DNA of 10,258 nt from Cyanobacteria bacterium UBA5018 (lineage in GTDB: Bacteria; Cyanobacteriota; Cyanobacteriia; PCC-6307; Cyanobiaceae): the NCBI GenBank assembly GCA_002396505.1, contig DGYA01000094.1, positions 43,249 through 53,506 on the forward strand, read 5' to 3'. Under the pieces are notes generated by a model. The model had not been told where the DNA came from. It was given only the letters and a program-made list of their open reading frames with translations, and did not search any database. How positions within the stretch are numbered: the first letter of the stretch is position 1; each line of letters starts with the position of its first letter. The position numbers and the translations under genes were made by a program. Shown one piece after another: positions 1-5,367 of this stretch.

Positions 1-816
1 ACCGGCTACGAGGAGGCGGCGGCCCAGGGGCTGGTGGCCGGGCTGAACGCGACGCGCCACGTGCGCGGCGAGACGCCGGTGCACTTCCCGCGCCAGGGCA
101 GTTACATCGGCACCTTGATCGACGACCTGGTTACCAAGGATCTGCTCGAGCCCTATCGGGTGCTCACCAGCCGCAGTGAATACCGTCTGGTGCTGCGCGG
201 CGACAACGCCGATCGCCGCTTGACGCCCCTGGGTCGCGAATTGGGCTTGATCGACGATCGTCGCTGGCAGATCTACAGCCGCAAACAGGGGGCAATTGAG
301 GCAGAAAAGCAGCGTTTACACAGCGTGCGCCTCAAGGCCAGTGATGCCGCCGCCCCTGCGGTGATCGCAGCCACCCAGGCCCCGATCAAGGGCTCGATCA
401 CCCTGGCCGAGCTGCTGCGCCGCCCCGGCTTCCACAGCGCAGACCTGGTGCGCCATGGCTTGGCCGCCGCCGATCTGCCCCTGGACGTGCGGGAGGGGGC
501 GGAGATCGACATCAAATACAGCGGCTATCTGGCCCGGCAGCAGCAGCAGATCGACCAGGTGAAGAAGCAGGAACAGCGACCCATACCAGCCCAGCTCGAC
601 TACGGCGCCATTGCCACCCTGTCCAAGGAGGCCCGCGAGAAGCTGGCCAAGGTGCAGCCCCTCAGCCTCGGCCAGGCGGCCAGGGTGCCGGGGGTGAGCC
701 CCGCTGACGTCAACGCCCTGCTGCTCTGGCTGGAACTGGATGCGCGGCGCCGGGCCTCCCCAAGCCCGAATGGGGTCGGTAAGTTGGGCGCGCTGTCGGC
801 CAGAAGCCAACTGTGA
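1..816 (+). CDS. mnmG: MnmG (GidA), tRNA uridine-5-carboxymethylaminomethyl modification enzyme, C-terminal 271 residues
   Basis: The reading frame is open from base 1 (Thr-Gly-Tyr-Glu-Glu-Ala-Ala) and the 5' end of the gene lies outside the window. The fragment begins at the GYEEAAAQGLVAGLNA helix that closes the FAD domain of MnmG. It continues through the family signature LTSRSEYRLVLRGDNADRRL and then the C-terminal helical domain (YSGYLARQQQQI, LDYGAIATLSKEAREKL, LGQAARVPGVSPADV). In the family, MnmG works with MnmE in the cytoplasm to place the carboxymethylaminomethyl group on U34 of certain tRNAs, and its C-terminal helical domain contacts MnmE and tRNA. The TGA stop (814-816) overlaps the GTG start of the next gene, which points to translational coupling. 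A GTG at 34 is only an internal valine codon. The identification is secure; the only limitation is truncation by the window edge. Confidence 0.97.
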   Translation, partial: TGYEEAAAQGLVAGLNATRHVRGETPVHFPRQGSYIGTLIDDLVTKDLLEPYRVLTSRSEYRLVLRGDNADRRLTPLGRELGLIDDRRWQIYSRKQGAIEAEKQRLHSVRLKASDAAAPAVIAATQAPIKGSITLAELLRRPGFHSADLVRHGLAAADLPLDVREGAEIDIKYSGYLARQQQQIDQVKKQEQRPIPAQLDYGAIATLSKEAREKLAKVQPLSLGQAARVPGVSPADVNALLLWLELDARRRASPSPNGVGKLGALSARSQL

Positions 817-1637
817 GCCCCAGCCAAGCAACCCCCCGTTCCAGGATCTACTGGGAGATCAAGGCCGACCAGGTTTTAAACGACGTCTTTAACCAGGCGG
901 CCCAGGCCAGCGCCTACCAGGCCAGCGCCCACCAACACAGCATCGAGCGGGCCATTGAGGTGGAGGTGCTCGAGCCGGCGGCGCTCAAAGCGGCTAGGCC
1001 CCCAGCCCATTGGCAGGCGAGCCCCAGCCAGTTGTTGGTCTTCGCCGGCATCGGTTTGGCTGGGCTGCTCGTTGCCGGCATCGGCCTGGGCCTGTGGAGC
1101 CAGAGCCTCCAGACCCTGCGCCAGGAACAAAACCTGCTGCTACTGGAGCGGCTGCGCAATTTTGGTCCGGCCGGATCGGCTCAAGTTAGTGATGCGGCGG
1201 TGCCCAAGGCTGAGCCAGGCCCGGTGGTGGGCCAGGCCACCAGTGCAGAGCTGCCGCCGCCACCGAACGAGCCCTGGATGCAACAGCTGGCCAGCCTTCC
1301 CGGCGGCCAGGCTGCAGCGGTCCAGCCCCTGCCGGCCACTGTGCGGGCCAATGATCAGATCTCCAGACCTGCTCCAGCGGTGACGCTGCTGCCGCCCGCT
1401 GCGGCGATCAGACCCGCAGGCGGTTCGATTAGTTCCACCCCCCTGTTGATGGGGGTCGTGCAGGCTCCGGGCCATGGCGCCACGGCCATCTTCCAGATCG
1501 GCGGCAGCTCCAGCACCGCCGCCGTTGGGGAACTGATCGGTGATACCAGCTGGCGGCTGCGCTCGGCCAGCAGCGATTCGGTGCTGATTGAACGGGGTGG
1601 CCAGCAACGCCAGCTCAGTCTCAGCGGAGACTCCTAA
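813..1637 (+). CDS. Bitopic membrane protein with GspC/PilP-like C-terminal domain, hypothetical
   Basis: The 274-residue protein starts at GTG 813, which overlaps the mnmG stop as GTGA. Residues 1-70 are a cytoplasmic A/Q-rich segment containing a duplicated QASAY/QASAH unit. Residues about 73-96 form one strongly hydrophobic membrane helix with glycine spacing, followed by a short coiled-coil-like stretch (TLRQEQNLLLLERL). A long Pro/Ala/Gln linker runs to about residue 210. The last ~64 residues are compact: LLMGVVQAPG, a FQIGG turn, AVGELIGDTSWRLRS and a final VLIERGGQQRQLSL strand. This order of short N-terminus, one helix, linker and small beta domain with a 'VGE.I..W.L..I....V.L.R.G....L.L' pattern resembles GspC of type II secretion and PilP of type IV pili. 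It could therefore be an inner-membrane linker protein of a pilus or competence machine. The similarity is judged by eye and no other secretion gene lies nearby. The reading frame and start are convincing. Confidence 0.8.
   Translation: MSPSQATPRSRIYWEIKADQVLNDVFNQAAQASAYQASAHQHSIERAIEVEVLEPAALKAARPPAHWQASPSQLLVFAGIGLAGLLVAGIGLGLWSQSLQTLRQEQNLLLLERLRNFGPAGSAQVSDAAVPKAEPGPVVGQATSAELPPPPNEPWMQQLASLPGGQAAAVQPLPATVRANDQISRPAPAVTLLPPAAAIRPAGGSISSTPLLMGVVQAPGHGATAIFQIGGSSSTAAVGELIGDTSWRLRSASSDSVLIERGGQQRQLSLSGDS
902..931 (+). repeat. 15-bp direct repeat, two copies, in frame
   Basis: CCAGGCCAGCGCCTA (902-916) is followed directly by CCAGGCCAGCGCCCA (917-931), 14 of 15 bases identical. It encodes the QASAY/QASAH duplication in the cytoplasmic N-terminus of the GspC-like protein. 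The 15-base period keeps the frame. Confidence 0.85.
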
Positions 1638-1649
1638 ACTTGAGTTTGT

Positions 1650-1656
1650 AAAGGGG
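1650..1656 (+). promoter_or_regulatory. Ribosome binding site that selects the chorismate lyase start
   Basis: AAGGGGG lies 9 bases before the GTG at 1666. It is the only good Shine-Dalgarno-like stretch near the start of this gene. A longer frame beginning with TTG at 1588 would run 50 bases into the preceding gene and lacks such a site. Confidence 0.5.
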
Positions 1657-1665
1657 GTGGTTGCG

Positions 1666-2304
1666 GTGCCACTGCTGGCCTCCCCGGAATTGCTCTGGCA
1701 GGCCCCCCATCGGGACGTGCTCGCGGGGCGCTGTAGCCCCGGGCCCGGATTGGCCCTCAGTGGTTCTTGGCGGCTGCTGCTGCTGGGTGATGGCAGCCCC
1801 ACCCGCCATTTGCAGACCCTCAGTGGACTGCCGGTGGAGATCGATTTGATCGCCATGGCTGCGGAGGCCTCGGCCCCCCCTGGCGGAGCAACCCCAGCGG
1901 AAATCGCCGAGTTGAATCCGCCCTTGCTCCGCCGCCAGGTTTGGTTGCGCTGCGGCAACCGCAGCCTGGCCTGGGCCGAAAGCTGGTGGAATCAACAGCA
2001 GGCCGATCAGCATCTACGCAACCGCGACCAGCCGATCTGGCTCAGCCTCACCAGCAAGCGGGCTGAGTTATTTCGCGAAGTGGATGGCCTAGCCCTGGTG
2101 GCCGCTCCCTGGTTGGAGCAGCGCTTTGGGCGCAGGGGCCCCTTCTGGGCCCGCCATTACCGCTTCTTCCGGGGCGGACAGCCCTTAACGGTGATCCGCG
2201 AAGTGTTTTCGCCCGATCTGGAGCACTGGCTCGGACCCGCCACCCAACCCTGTCCGCCGGTGCGCTCACCGAACCGCTTCGACCCCTGGCTTGGGGGCGG
2301 CTAG
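1666..2304 (+). CDS. Chorismate lyase (chorismate-pyruvate lyase), cyanobacterial UbiC-like
   Basis: The protein is about 212 residues from GTG 1666. It resembles the cyanobacterial/plastid chorismate lyase family (Pfam chorismate lyase-like, DUF98). Known members split chorismate into 4-hydroxybenzoate and pyruvate, the first committed step of the plastoquinone head group in cyanobacteria (Synechocystis Sll1797). Visible family marks are RRQVWLRCGNRSLAWAESWW (about residues 89-108), where UbiC has its REV-L arginine; PIWLSLTSKRAELFREVDG in the middle; and RRGPFWARHYRFFRGGQPL followed by IREVFSP near residue 177. The glutamate of IREVFSP corresponds to the catalytic Glu of the UbiC 'L-E-F-P' motif. 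The N-terminal ~85 residues are less conserved. The gene lies 28 bases after the GspC-like gene, probably in the mnmG operon, and ends in a CTAG palindrome that is also the stop of the opposite gene. The family call is strong; the exact start is less certain. Confidence 0.85.
   Translation: MPLLASPELLWQAPHRDVLAGRCSPGPGLALSGSWRLLLLGDGSPTRHLQTLSGLPVEIDLIAMAAEASAPPGGATPAEIAELNPPLLRRQVWLRCGNRSLAWAESWWNQQQADQHLRNRDQPIWLSLTSKRAELFREVDGLALVAAPWLEQRFGRRGPFWARHYRFFRGGQPLTVIREVFSPDLEHWLGPATQPCPPVRSPNRFDPWLGGG
2301..2304. other. CTAG palindrome used as stop codon on both strands
   Basis: TAG at 2302-2304 ends the chorismate lyase on the plus strand. The complement of CTA at 2301-2303 gives TAG, which ends the glycine-zipper gene on the minus strand. 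The two genes therefore overlap by exactly these 4 bases, with no room for a terminator between them. Confidence 0.9.
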
Positions 2305-2822
2305 GCCAACCGCAGGGCCTCTGCTTGTTTGCTGGCCCGTTCCAGCAGGTGGCGCAGGCGCTGTTCATCGACATGGGTGAGGTTGGTGCGCAGCAACTTG
2401 GCGTGGGGGGCATGGGCCCTCAACCGCTCGATCACCCGATCCGGACTGGCCTCGCGGACCAGCAGGCAGAGGGCGGCAGTGCCGCGGGGCAGGGTTTCGC
2501 CCAGCTCGCGCATAAAGCCGTCGTGGATGCCCAGATCGGAGAGGGAGCCGGATACCGCCCCCACCCCGGCTCCAATCGCCGCCCCCAGCAGGGGATTGAG
2601 GAACAGCAGCCCCACCAGCGTGCCCCAAAAGCCGCCACCAAGCGCCCCGGTGGCGGTGAGATTCAGGGACTGGCGCAGATGCACCTGGCCGTCACCGTCA
2701 TGCTCCACCACCACGGCGTCCTCCAGGGATAGCAACTGCTCCCGCTGGATGTCCACCAGCTCCCGCCGCACCTGCTCGGCCTCCTCCACCGTCGTGAAGC
2801 CCACCACCACCAAAGTGCTCAT
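2301..2822 (-). CDS. Glycine-zipper membrane-associated protein, DUF1269-like
   Basis: The protein is 173 residues from the ATG at 2820-2822. A longer frame to 2861 would add MPCLRCSQWLASA, which is unlike the family's usual beginning; MSTLVVVGF is the typical start. Residues 1-50 form an alpha/beta unit (LVVVGFTTVEEAEQV, then LSLEDAVVVEHDGDGQVHL). Residues ~57-95 are a glycine-rich zipper (TGALGGGFWGTLVGLLFL, then GAAIGAGVGAVSGSLSD) that could enter or span a membrane as a hairpin. Residues 96-173 form a second alpha/beta unit ending in a helix (RLRHLLERASKQAEAL). This is the layout of DUF1269-type proteins, widespread and often annotated as membrane proteins of unknown role. It is 45 bases downstream of the RPEA-repeat gene on the same strand and may share its transcript. 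No strong ribosome site is seen. Confidence 0.85.
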   Translation of the reverse strand: MSTLVVVGFTTVEEAEQVRRELVDIQREQLLSLEDAVVVEHDGDGQVHLRQSLNLTATGALGGGFWGTLVGLLFLNPLLGAAIGAGVGAVSGSLSDLGIHDGFMRELGETLPRGTAALCLLVREASPDRVIERLRAHAPHAKLLRTNLTHVDEQRLRHLLERASKQAEALRLA

Positions 2823-2867
2823 CGCCGATGCCAACCACTGGCTGCAACGTAGGCAGGGCAAATGGCC

Positions 2868-3638
2868 TCAGCCGAGCTGGCGACGGCGGCTGGAGCGGGG
2901 CAGGGCCCGGCCCCTGGCCGCAGCTGGGGTGGATTCGGTGGCTGCGGATTCGGCGGCTGTATTTACAGATGTAGTTGTAGTCGCCGGCTCCGGTCGCTGC
3001 CAACGGGGCACCAGGAAGCTGTCGTCGTCAGGCCAGTCCTGATCTGCAGCTGCGCCGCCTCGGCGGGAGATCGCTTCCAGGGGCCGGCGGCCGCGCCGCT
3101 GGGATGGGGGCGCGCTGGCCCCAGCGCTGGGGCCAGCGCTGACAGAGGCGGCGGCTGCCGAGCCAGGGTTGCCGGCGGCAAAATCTCGCGAGGTGTCTGA
3201 CCGTGACTGCAGGCGGTATTCAGGGCGGGCATTAGAGCGGAGCTCTGGCCGGGCCTCTAGCCGAGCTTCTGGCCTGGCTTCTGGCCGGGCCTCTGGCCGA
3301 GCAGAGGGGCGCGGTTGCTGCCAGGGTTCCCGCCAGTCATCCTCGTCTTCGAGGATCCAGTCGAGCTTGTTCTCCACCCAGCGGCCCAGCCCCTCCAGGC
3401 GAGGCAGAGATCCAGCGGTTCTGCCTTCCCCTCGCGCCGGCGGCCGCGATCCCGGCCGGGCTCCCGACACCCCATCCACCAGTTGCCGGCCAGCGCTCAT
3501 CAGTCGATCAATGCCCTGCTCCAGGCGATCGGGGCCGCCCCGGCGCGGGGCAGGGCGGCGGCCCATGGCTGGATCAGGCCCCCGGGGCTCGGATCTGGGG
3601 GGGCTGGGATCTGGGAAGTTGGGGTCGTAGCGGCTCAT
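2868..3638 (-). CDS. Conserved-looking hypothetical protein with RPEA repeats, largely disordered
   Basis: The 256-residue protein runs from the ATG at 3636-3638. Two short stretches look folded: residues ~36-61 (DRLEQGIDRLMSAGRQLVDG, then VSGARPG) and ~79-107 (PRLEGLGRWVENKLDWILED, then EDDWREPWQ). Everything else is low-complexity Pro/Arg/Ser/Ala/Glu sequence. Residues ~113-132 consist of tandem RPEA units that follow a 12-bp DNA repeat. The C-terminus is basic (RGRALPRSSRRRQLG). No signal peptide or membrane helix is visible. The WVENKLDWILEDEDDW block is acidic and amphipathic and could be a binding motif; the basic tails could contact nucleic acid or membrane. The function is not recognised. 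Codon use and the long open frame support a real gene, and it is probably cotranscribed with the glycine-zipper gene. The upstream region carries 15-bp repeats and no clear ribosome site. Confidence 0.75.
   Translation of the reverse strand: MSRYDPNFPDPSPPRSEPRGPDPAMGRRPAPRRGGPDRLEQGIDRLMSAGRQLVDGVSGARPGSRPPARGEGRTAGSLPRLEGLGRWVENKLDWILEDEDDWREPWQQPRPSARPEARPEARPEARLEARPELRSNARPEYRLQSRSDTSRDFAAGNPGSAAAASVSAGPSAGASAPPSQRRGRRPLEAISRRGGAAADQDWPDDDSFLVPRWQRPEPATTTTSVNTAAESAATESTPAAARGRALPRSSRRRQLG
3244..3303 (-). repeat. 12-bp tandem repeat, five units, coding RPEA
   Basis: Five consecutive 12-base units (plus-strand consensus TCTGGCCGGGCC) start at 3244, 3256, 3268, 3280 and 3292. Units 1 and 4 are identical; the others differ at one to three positions. 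On the coding (minus) strand they give the RPEA series of the hypothetical protein. The period is a multiple of three, so copy-number change keeps the frame. Confidence 0.9.
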
Positions 3639-3655
3639 CGACCAAAACTACCGAG

Positions 3656-3700
3656 GCCGTCAGCGCCAACGCCGTCTCTGCCGACGCCGTCACTGAGCGG
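3656..3700. repeat. 15-bp degenerate tandem repeat upstream of the RPEA-repeat gene
   Basis: GCCGTCAGCGCCAAC (3656-3670), GCCGTCTCTGCCGAC (3671-3685) and a decayed third copy starting GCCGTCACTG (3686) lie in the 5' region of the minus-strand gene that starts at 3638. The shared core is GCCGTC every 15 bases. Confidence 0.6.
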
Positions 3701-3715
3701 GCTTGAACTGACAAA

Positions 3716-3732
3716 GCCGCCAATTAAGCGGC
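3716..3732 (-). terminator. Weak hairpin after the small membrane protein gene
   Basis: GCCGC (3716-3720) and GCGGC (3728-3732) pair across a 7-base AT-rich loop. Read on the minus strand, the hairpin starts 2 bases after the TGA of the small protein and is followed by TTTGTC. The stem is short and the T-run has only three bases, so this is a possible weak terminator. Confidence 0.3.
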
Positions 3733-3734
3733 CT

Positions 3735-3860
3735 TCAGCAGCGACGCCGGGCCGCCAGCCAATGCTCCCGGCCCATGCCCAGCAGGGCGATGGCAAGGCC
3801 GGCCCACTGCAGGCTCCATAGAAAGACGCCCATCGCTACCGCCATCGCCACCGCCACCAA
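3735..3860 (-). CDS. Very small membrane protein (36-41 residues), hypothetical
   Basis: Between the protease gene and the RPEA-repeat gene, the minus strand has a short frame ending in TGA at 3735-3737. From the TTG at 3858-3860 it codes 41 residues; from the ATG at 3843-3845, 36 residues. It reads as one membrane segment, AMGVFLWSLQWAGLAIALL, followed by GMGREHWLAARRRC, whose basic end would stay in the cytoplasm by the positive-inside rule. A weak GAGAG ribosome-site-like stretch lies about 10 bases before the TTG. The frame is the same as the protease frame, separated by its TGA stop and 45 bases. Small proteins of this form (hydrophobic stretch, then a Gly-x-Gly-Arg-Glu-x-Trp motif) seem plausible for cyanobacteria, but I cannot name a family. 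Other frames of this interval give no coherent protein. Confidence 0.5.
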   Translation of the reverse strand: MVAVAMAVAMGVFLWSLQWAGLAIALLGMGREHWLAARRRC

Positions 3861-3905
3861 TGCCGAATCGCTCTCTGGTGACGCTAGGGGTTGGCAGGGG
3901 CGCCC

Positions 3906-4523
3906 TCAGCCAAGGCCGTCAGGGGCTTCGCCCTGGATCAAGTTGCCCTGGAGCAGTTCATCTCTGACCAGTTCGCCCTGGAGCAGTTCGAATTGGAGCA
4001 GACAGCTGGCATGCCAGCGGCCGCCATGCAGCCGTTCACAGCAGAGCCGGCAGGCCAGGTTGCGCAGCCGGCGGCGATAGGGGGAGCTGATGCCGCAGTT
4101 GGGACAGCGGGCGATCCAGCGCCCTGGCCCCAGGCTGTCGGCGGGCAGGGGATAGCGGTGGCGCACAGTCACCTGGAACTCGGCCTGGGCGGCATTGATC
4201 GCCGCCATGCGGGCCCGGAACTGGGGGCCGTGCACCTCCCGTAAGCCCAGCACCCGATCCAGCCAGGCGTGGATCATTTCGTGGCAGAGGGTGCTGATGG
4301 TGGCCTGGCGCGGCAGGGCCTCCAGCAGCGGCCGCGACAGCACGATGTCGCAGAATTCAAGGCCAACGCCATCGCGGCCGCGGCGATAGAGGCCCGCAGT
4401 GCGGCGCATGCGCCCATCGCTCCAGCGCAGCGCCAGTGGGGGAGCGCTAGTTGCGGCAAGGCTGCCCTCAAAGTGCTCCCGATCGAGCCGATGGAACAGG
4501 GGCAGCAGCGGCTCCAGGGGCAC
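3906..4523 (-). CDS. SprT-family zinc metalloprotease
   Basis: The protein is 205 residues from the GTG at 4521-4523; an in-frame TGA 27 bases further upstream limits extension. The catalytic motif HEMIHAW is at residues 81-87, with the third zinc ligand probably His98 in the REVHGPQF segment. A zinc-ribbon follows: CPNC at 140-143 and CRLCC at 158-162. N-terminal features (LFHRLDREHFEGSL, LALRWSDGRMRRTAGLY) match SprT proteins. In this family bacterial functions are poorly known; the eukaryotic relative SPRTN degrades DNA-protein crosslinks. Bacterial SprT proteins are usually around 160-170 residues. Here residues ~175-199 form an extra tail of five 5-residue units (for example LLQFE, LLQGE, LLQGN) encoded by a 15-bp tandem repeat. 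The family call is firm. A role in DNA or protein repair is inference. Confidence 0.9.
   Translation of the reverse strand: MPLEPLLPLFHRLDREHFEGSLAATSAPPLALRWSDGRMRRTAGLYRRGRDGVGLEFCDIVLSRPLLEALPRQATISTLCHEMIHAWLDRVLGLREVHGPQFRARMAAINAAQAEFQVTVRHRYPLPADSLGPGRWIARCPNCGISSPYRRRLRNLACRLCCERLHGGRWHASCLLQFELLQGELVRDELLQGNLIQGEAPDGLG
3930..4004 (-). repeat. 15-bp tandem repeat, five units, in the 3' end of the SprT-like gene
   Basis: Units start at 3930, 3945, 3960, 3975 and 3990. Units 2 and 4 are identical (plus strand GCCCTGGAGCAGTTC); units 1, 3 and 5 have diverged. Each unit adds five residues to the C-terminal tail of the protease. Confidence 0.9.
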
Positions 4524-4649
4524 CGCGGCGGGGGCGCAGAAACGGTGTCATTCTGGCCGAATCCGCCTTAATCCCGAGCTTGGCGGCGTTGCCCCGGCAG
4601 GGGAGGGCAGTCGGTCAGACTCAGAGGCCGATTCGCAGCGTCACAGCCA

Positions 4650-5078
4650 ATGGAGATGGACTGGGTACTCTTCCGTGACATCGGCGGCAAGGCCCTGCTG
4701 GCCGGTGCCGGCGCCCTGCTCCTCTACTGGACGATCTCGGCGGTGAAGCTGGTGCTCAGCGCCCGCGGCATCAATCCGTTGATCAAGCAGTTTTTCACCC
4801 AGGTGGCCAGTGGCCAGGTGGATGGGGCCTATCTGCTCACCACCAAGAACTACCGCAGCCACGTCACCCGCACCCAGTTCATCCGCTTCCTGGTGGAACT
4901 GAAGCTGAACAAATACCGCAACCTCAAATCGGGTCGGCCGCGCCTGGAGGAAAACCAATTAATTCTCACCGTGAAGCTCAAGAGTGATGGCAGCGAAGAA
5001 TTACCGCTCGACTTCACCTTTGTAAAACTCGATCAGCAATGGCGCATCGATCGGATCAGGAAAACCGCCGCAGCCTGA
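4650..5078 (+). CDS. Membrane-anchored protein with NTF2-like domain, hypothetical
   Basis: The 142-residue protein starts at ATG 4650; an alternative ATG follows two codons later and no convincing ribosome site marks either. One membrane helix lies at about residues 15-37 (LLAGAGALLLYWTISAVKL). Residues ~44-137 have the pattern of small NTF2-like domains such as DUF4864/DUF4878: an initial helix with QVASGQVDGAYLLTT, then TRTQFIRFLVEL, a strand with LEENQLILTVKLKSDG, and the closing LDFTFVKLDQQWRIDRI. That last strand, with Trp before Arg-Ile-Asp, is typical of the fold. Such domains sense or bind ligands in the periplasm, or serve as scaffolds. The exact family and function are unknown. The gene is divergent from the protease gene, with 126 bases between them where I see no clear promoter boxes. 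The inverted-repeat element begins 8 bases after its stop. Confidence 0.8.
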   Translation: MEMDWVLFRDIGGKALLAGAGALLLYWTISAVKLVLSARGINPLIKQFFTQVASGQVDGAYLLTTKNYRSHVTRTQFIRFLVELKLNKYRNLKSGRPRLEENQLILTVKLKSDGSEELPLDFTFVKLDQQWRIDRIRKTAAA

Positions 5079-5085
5079 ATCGACA

Positions 5086-5188
5086 AGGGAAGCTCTGAAT
5101 AACTCGAGCTACGGCCCATAGAGCCATGATGCCGTAAAGGTTCCCAGCTCGCCTGGGCGACAAAATGGCGGTTGATCAGAGCTTCCCT
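5086..5188. mobile_element. MITE-like element, 103 bp with 18-bp imperfect terminal inverted repeats
   Basis: The left end AGGGAAGCTCTGAATAAC (5086-5103) and the complement of the right end, AGGGAAGCTCTGATCAAC (5171-5188), match at 16 of 18 positions, the outer 13 perfectly. The interior has no gene. It holds further pairing blocks: TACGGC/GCCGTA (5110-5115, 5131-5136), CGAGCT/AGCTCG (5105-5110, 5146-5151) and CCCAG/CTGGG (5143-5147, 5153-5157). The form fits a miniature inverted-repeat transposable element or a relic of an insertion sequence (IS) moved by a transposase elsewhere. The GGGAAGCTCTGA-type end is IS-like, but I cannot name the family. I see no clear target-site duplication. As an RNA it could fold into a long branched stem, so a structured RNA is an alternative. 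Confidence 0.55.
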
Positions 5189-5367
5189 AGCTCTCCCTAG
5201 CGCCCTTAACACCTAGCCCTCATATCGCTAGTCCCCCATCGCATCGAGCAATCCGTTGCGCCTAACCCTCCCTAGCGCCTAGCCCCATTCCGCTAGCCCT
5301 CCTCTACGCCTAGGCCTCGCTAGTTACTAGCCCTCCCTAGCGCCTGGCCGTCTACAGGGCCTAGACA
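5189..5367. repeat. CTAG-rich spacer before ligA with repeated CCCTAGCGCC
   Basis: This non-coding stretch holds twelve CTAG tetranucleotides when the one at its left border (5187-5190) is counted; well under one would be expected by chance. TCCCTAGCGCC recurs at 5194-5204, 5269-5279 and 5334-5344. The longer CCCTCCCTAGCGCCT is exact at 5266-5280 and 5331-5345, 65 bases apart. Other CTAG units are CGCTAGCCCT-like or ACTAGCCCT-like. No reading frame or promoter is clear. Confidence 0.7.

Noticed and set aside
1588..1665. Upstream TTG start for the chorismate lyase
   Set aside because: It would overlap the preceding gene by 50 bases and add a non-conserved Ser/Ala leader, while AAGGGGG supports the GTG at 1666.
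1140..1958. Long minus-strand frame of 272 residues opposite the GspC-like and chorismate lyase genes
   Set aside because: It lies antisense to two well-supported genes and shows no domain; long antisense frames are common in high-GC DNA.
2329..3042. Plus-strand frame of 237 residues across the glycine-zipper and RPEA-repeat genes
   Set aside because: Ser/Arg-rich composition with no domain, antisense to two better genes.
3639..3734. Short minus-strand frame with VGRDG/VGADG units whose TGA overlaps the ATG of the RPEA-repeat gene
   Set aside because: No start codon of quality, no recognisable protein character and weak repeat; treated as non-coding repeat. The ATGA overlap is probably chance.
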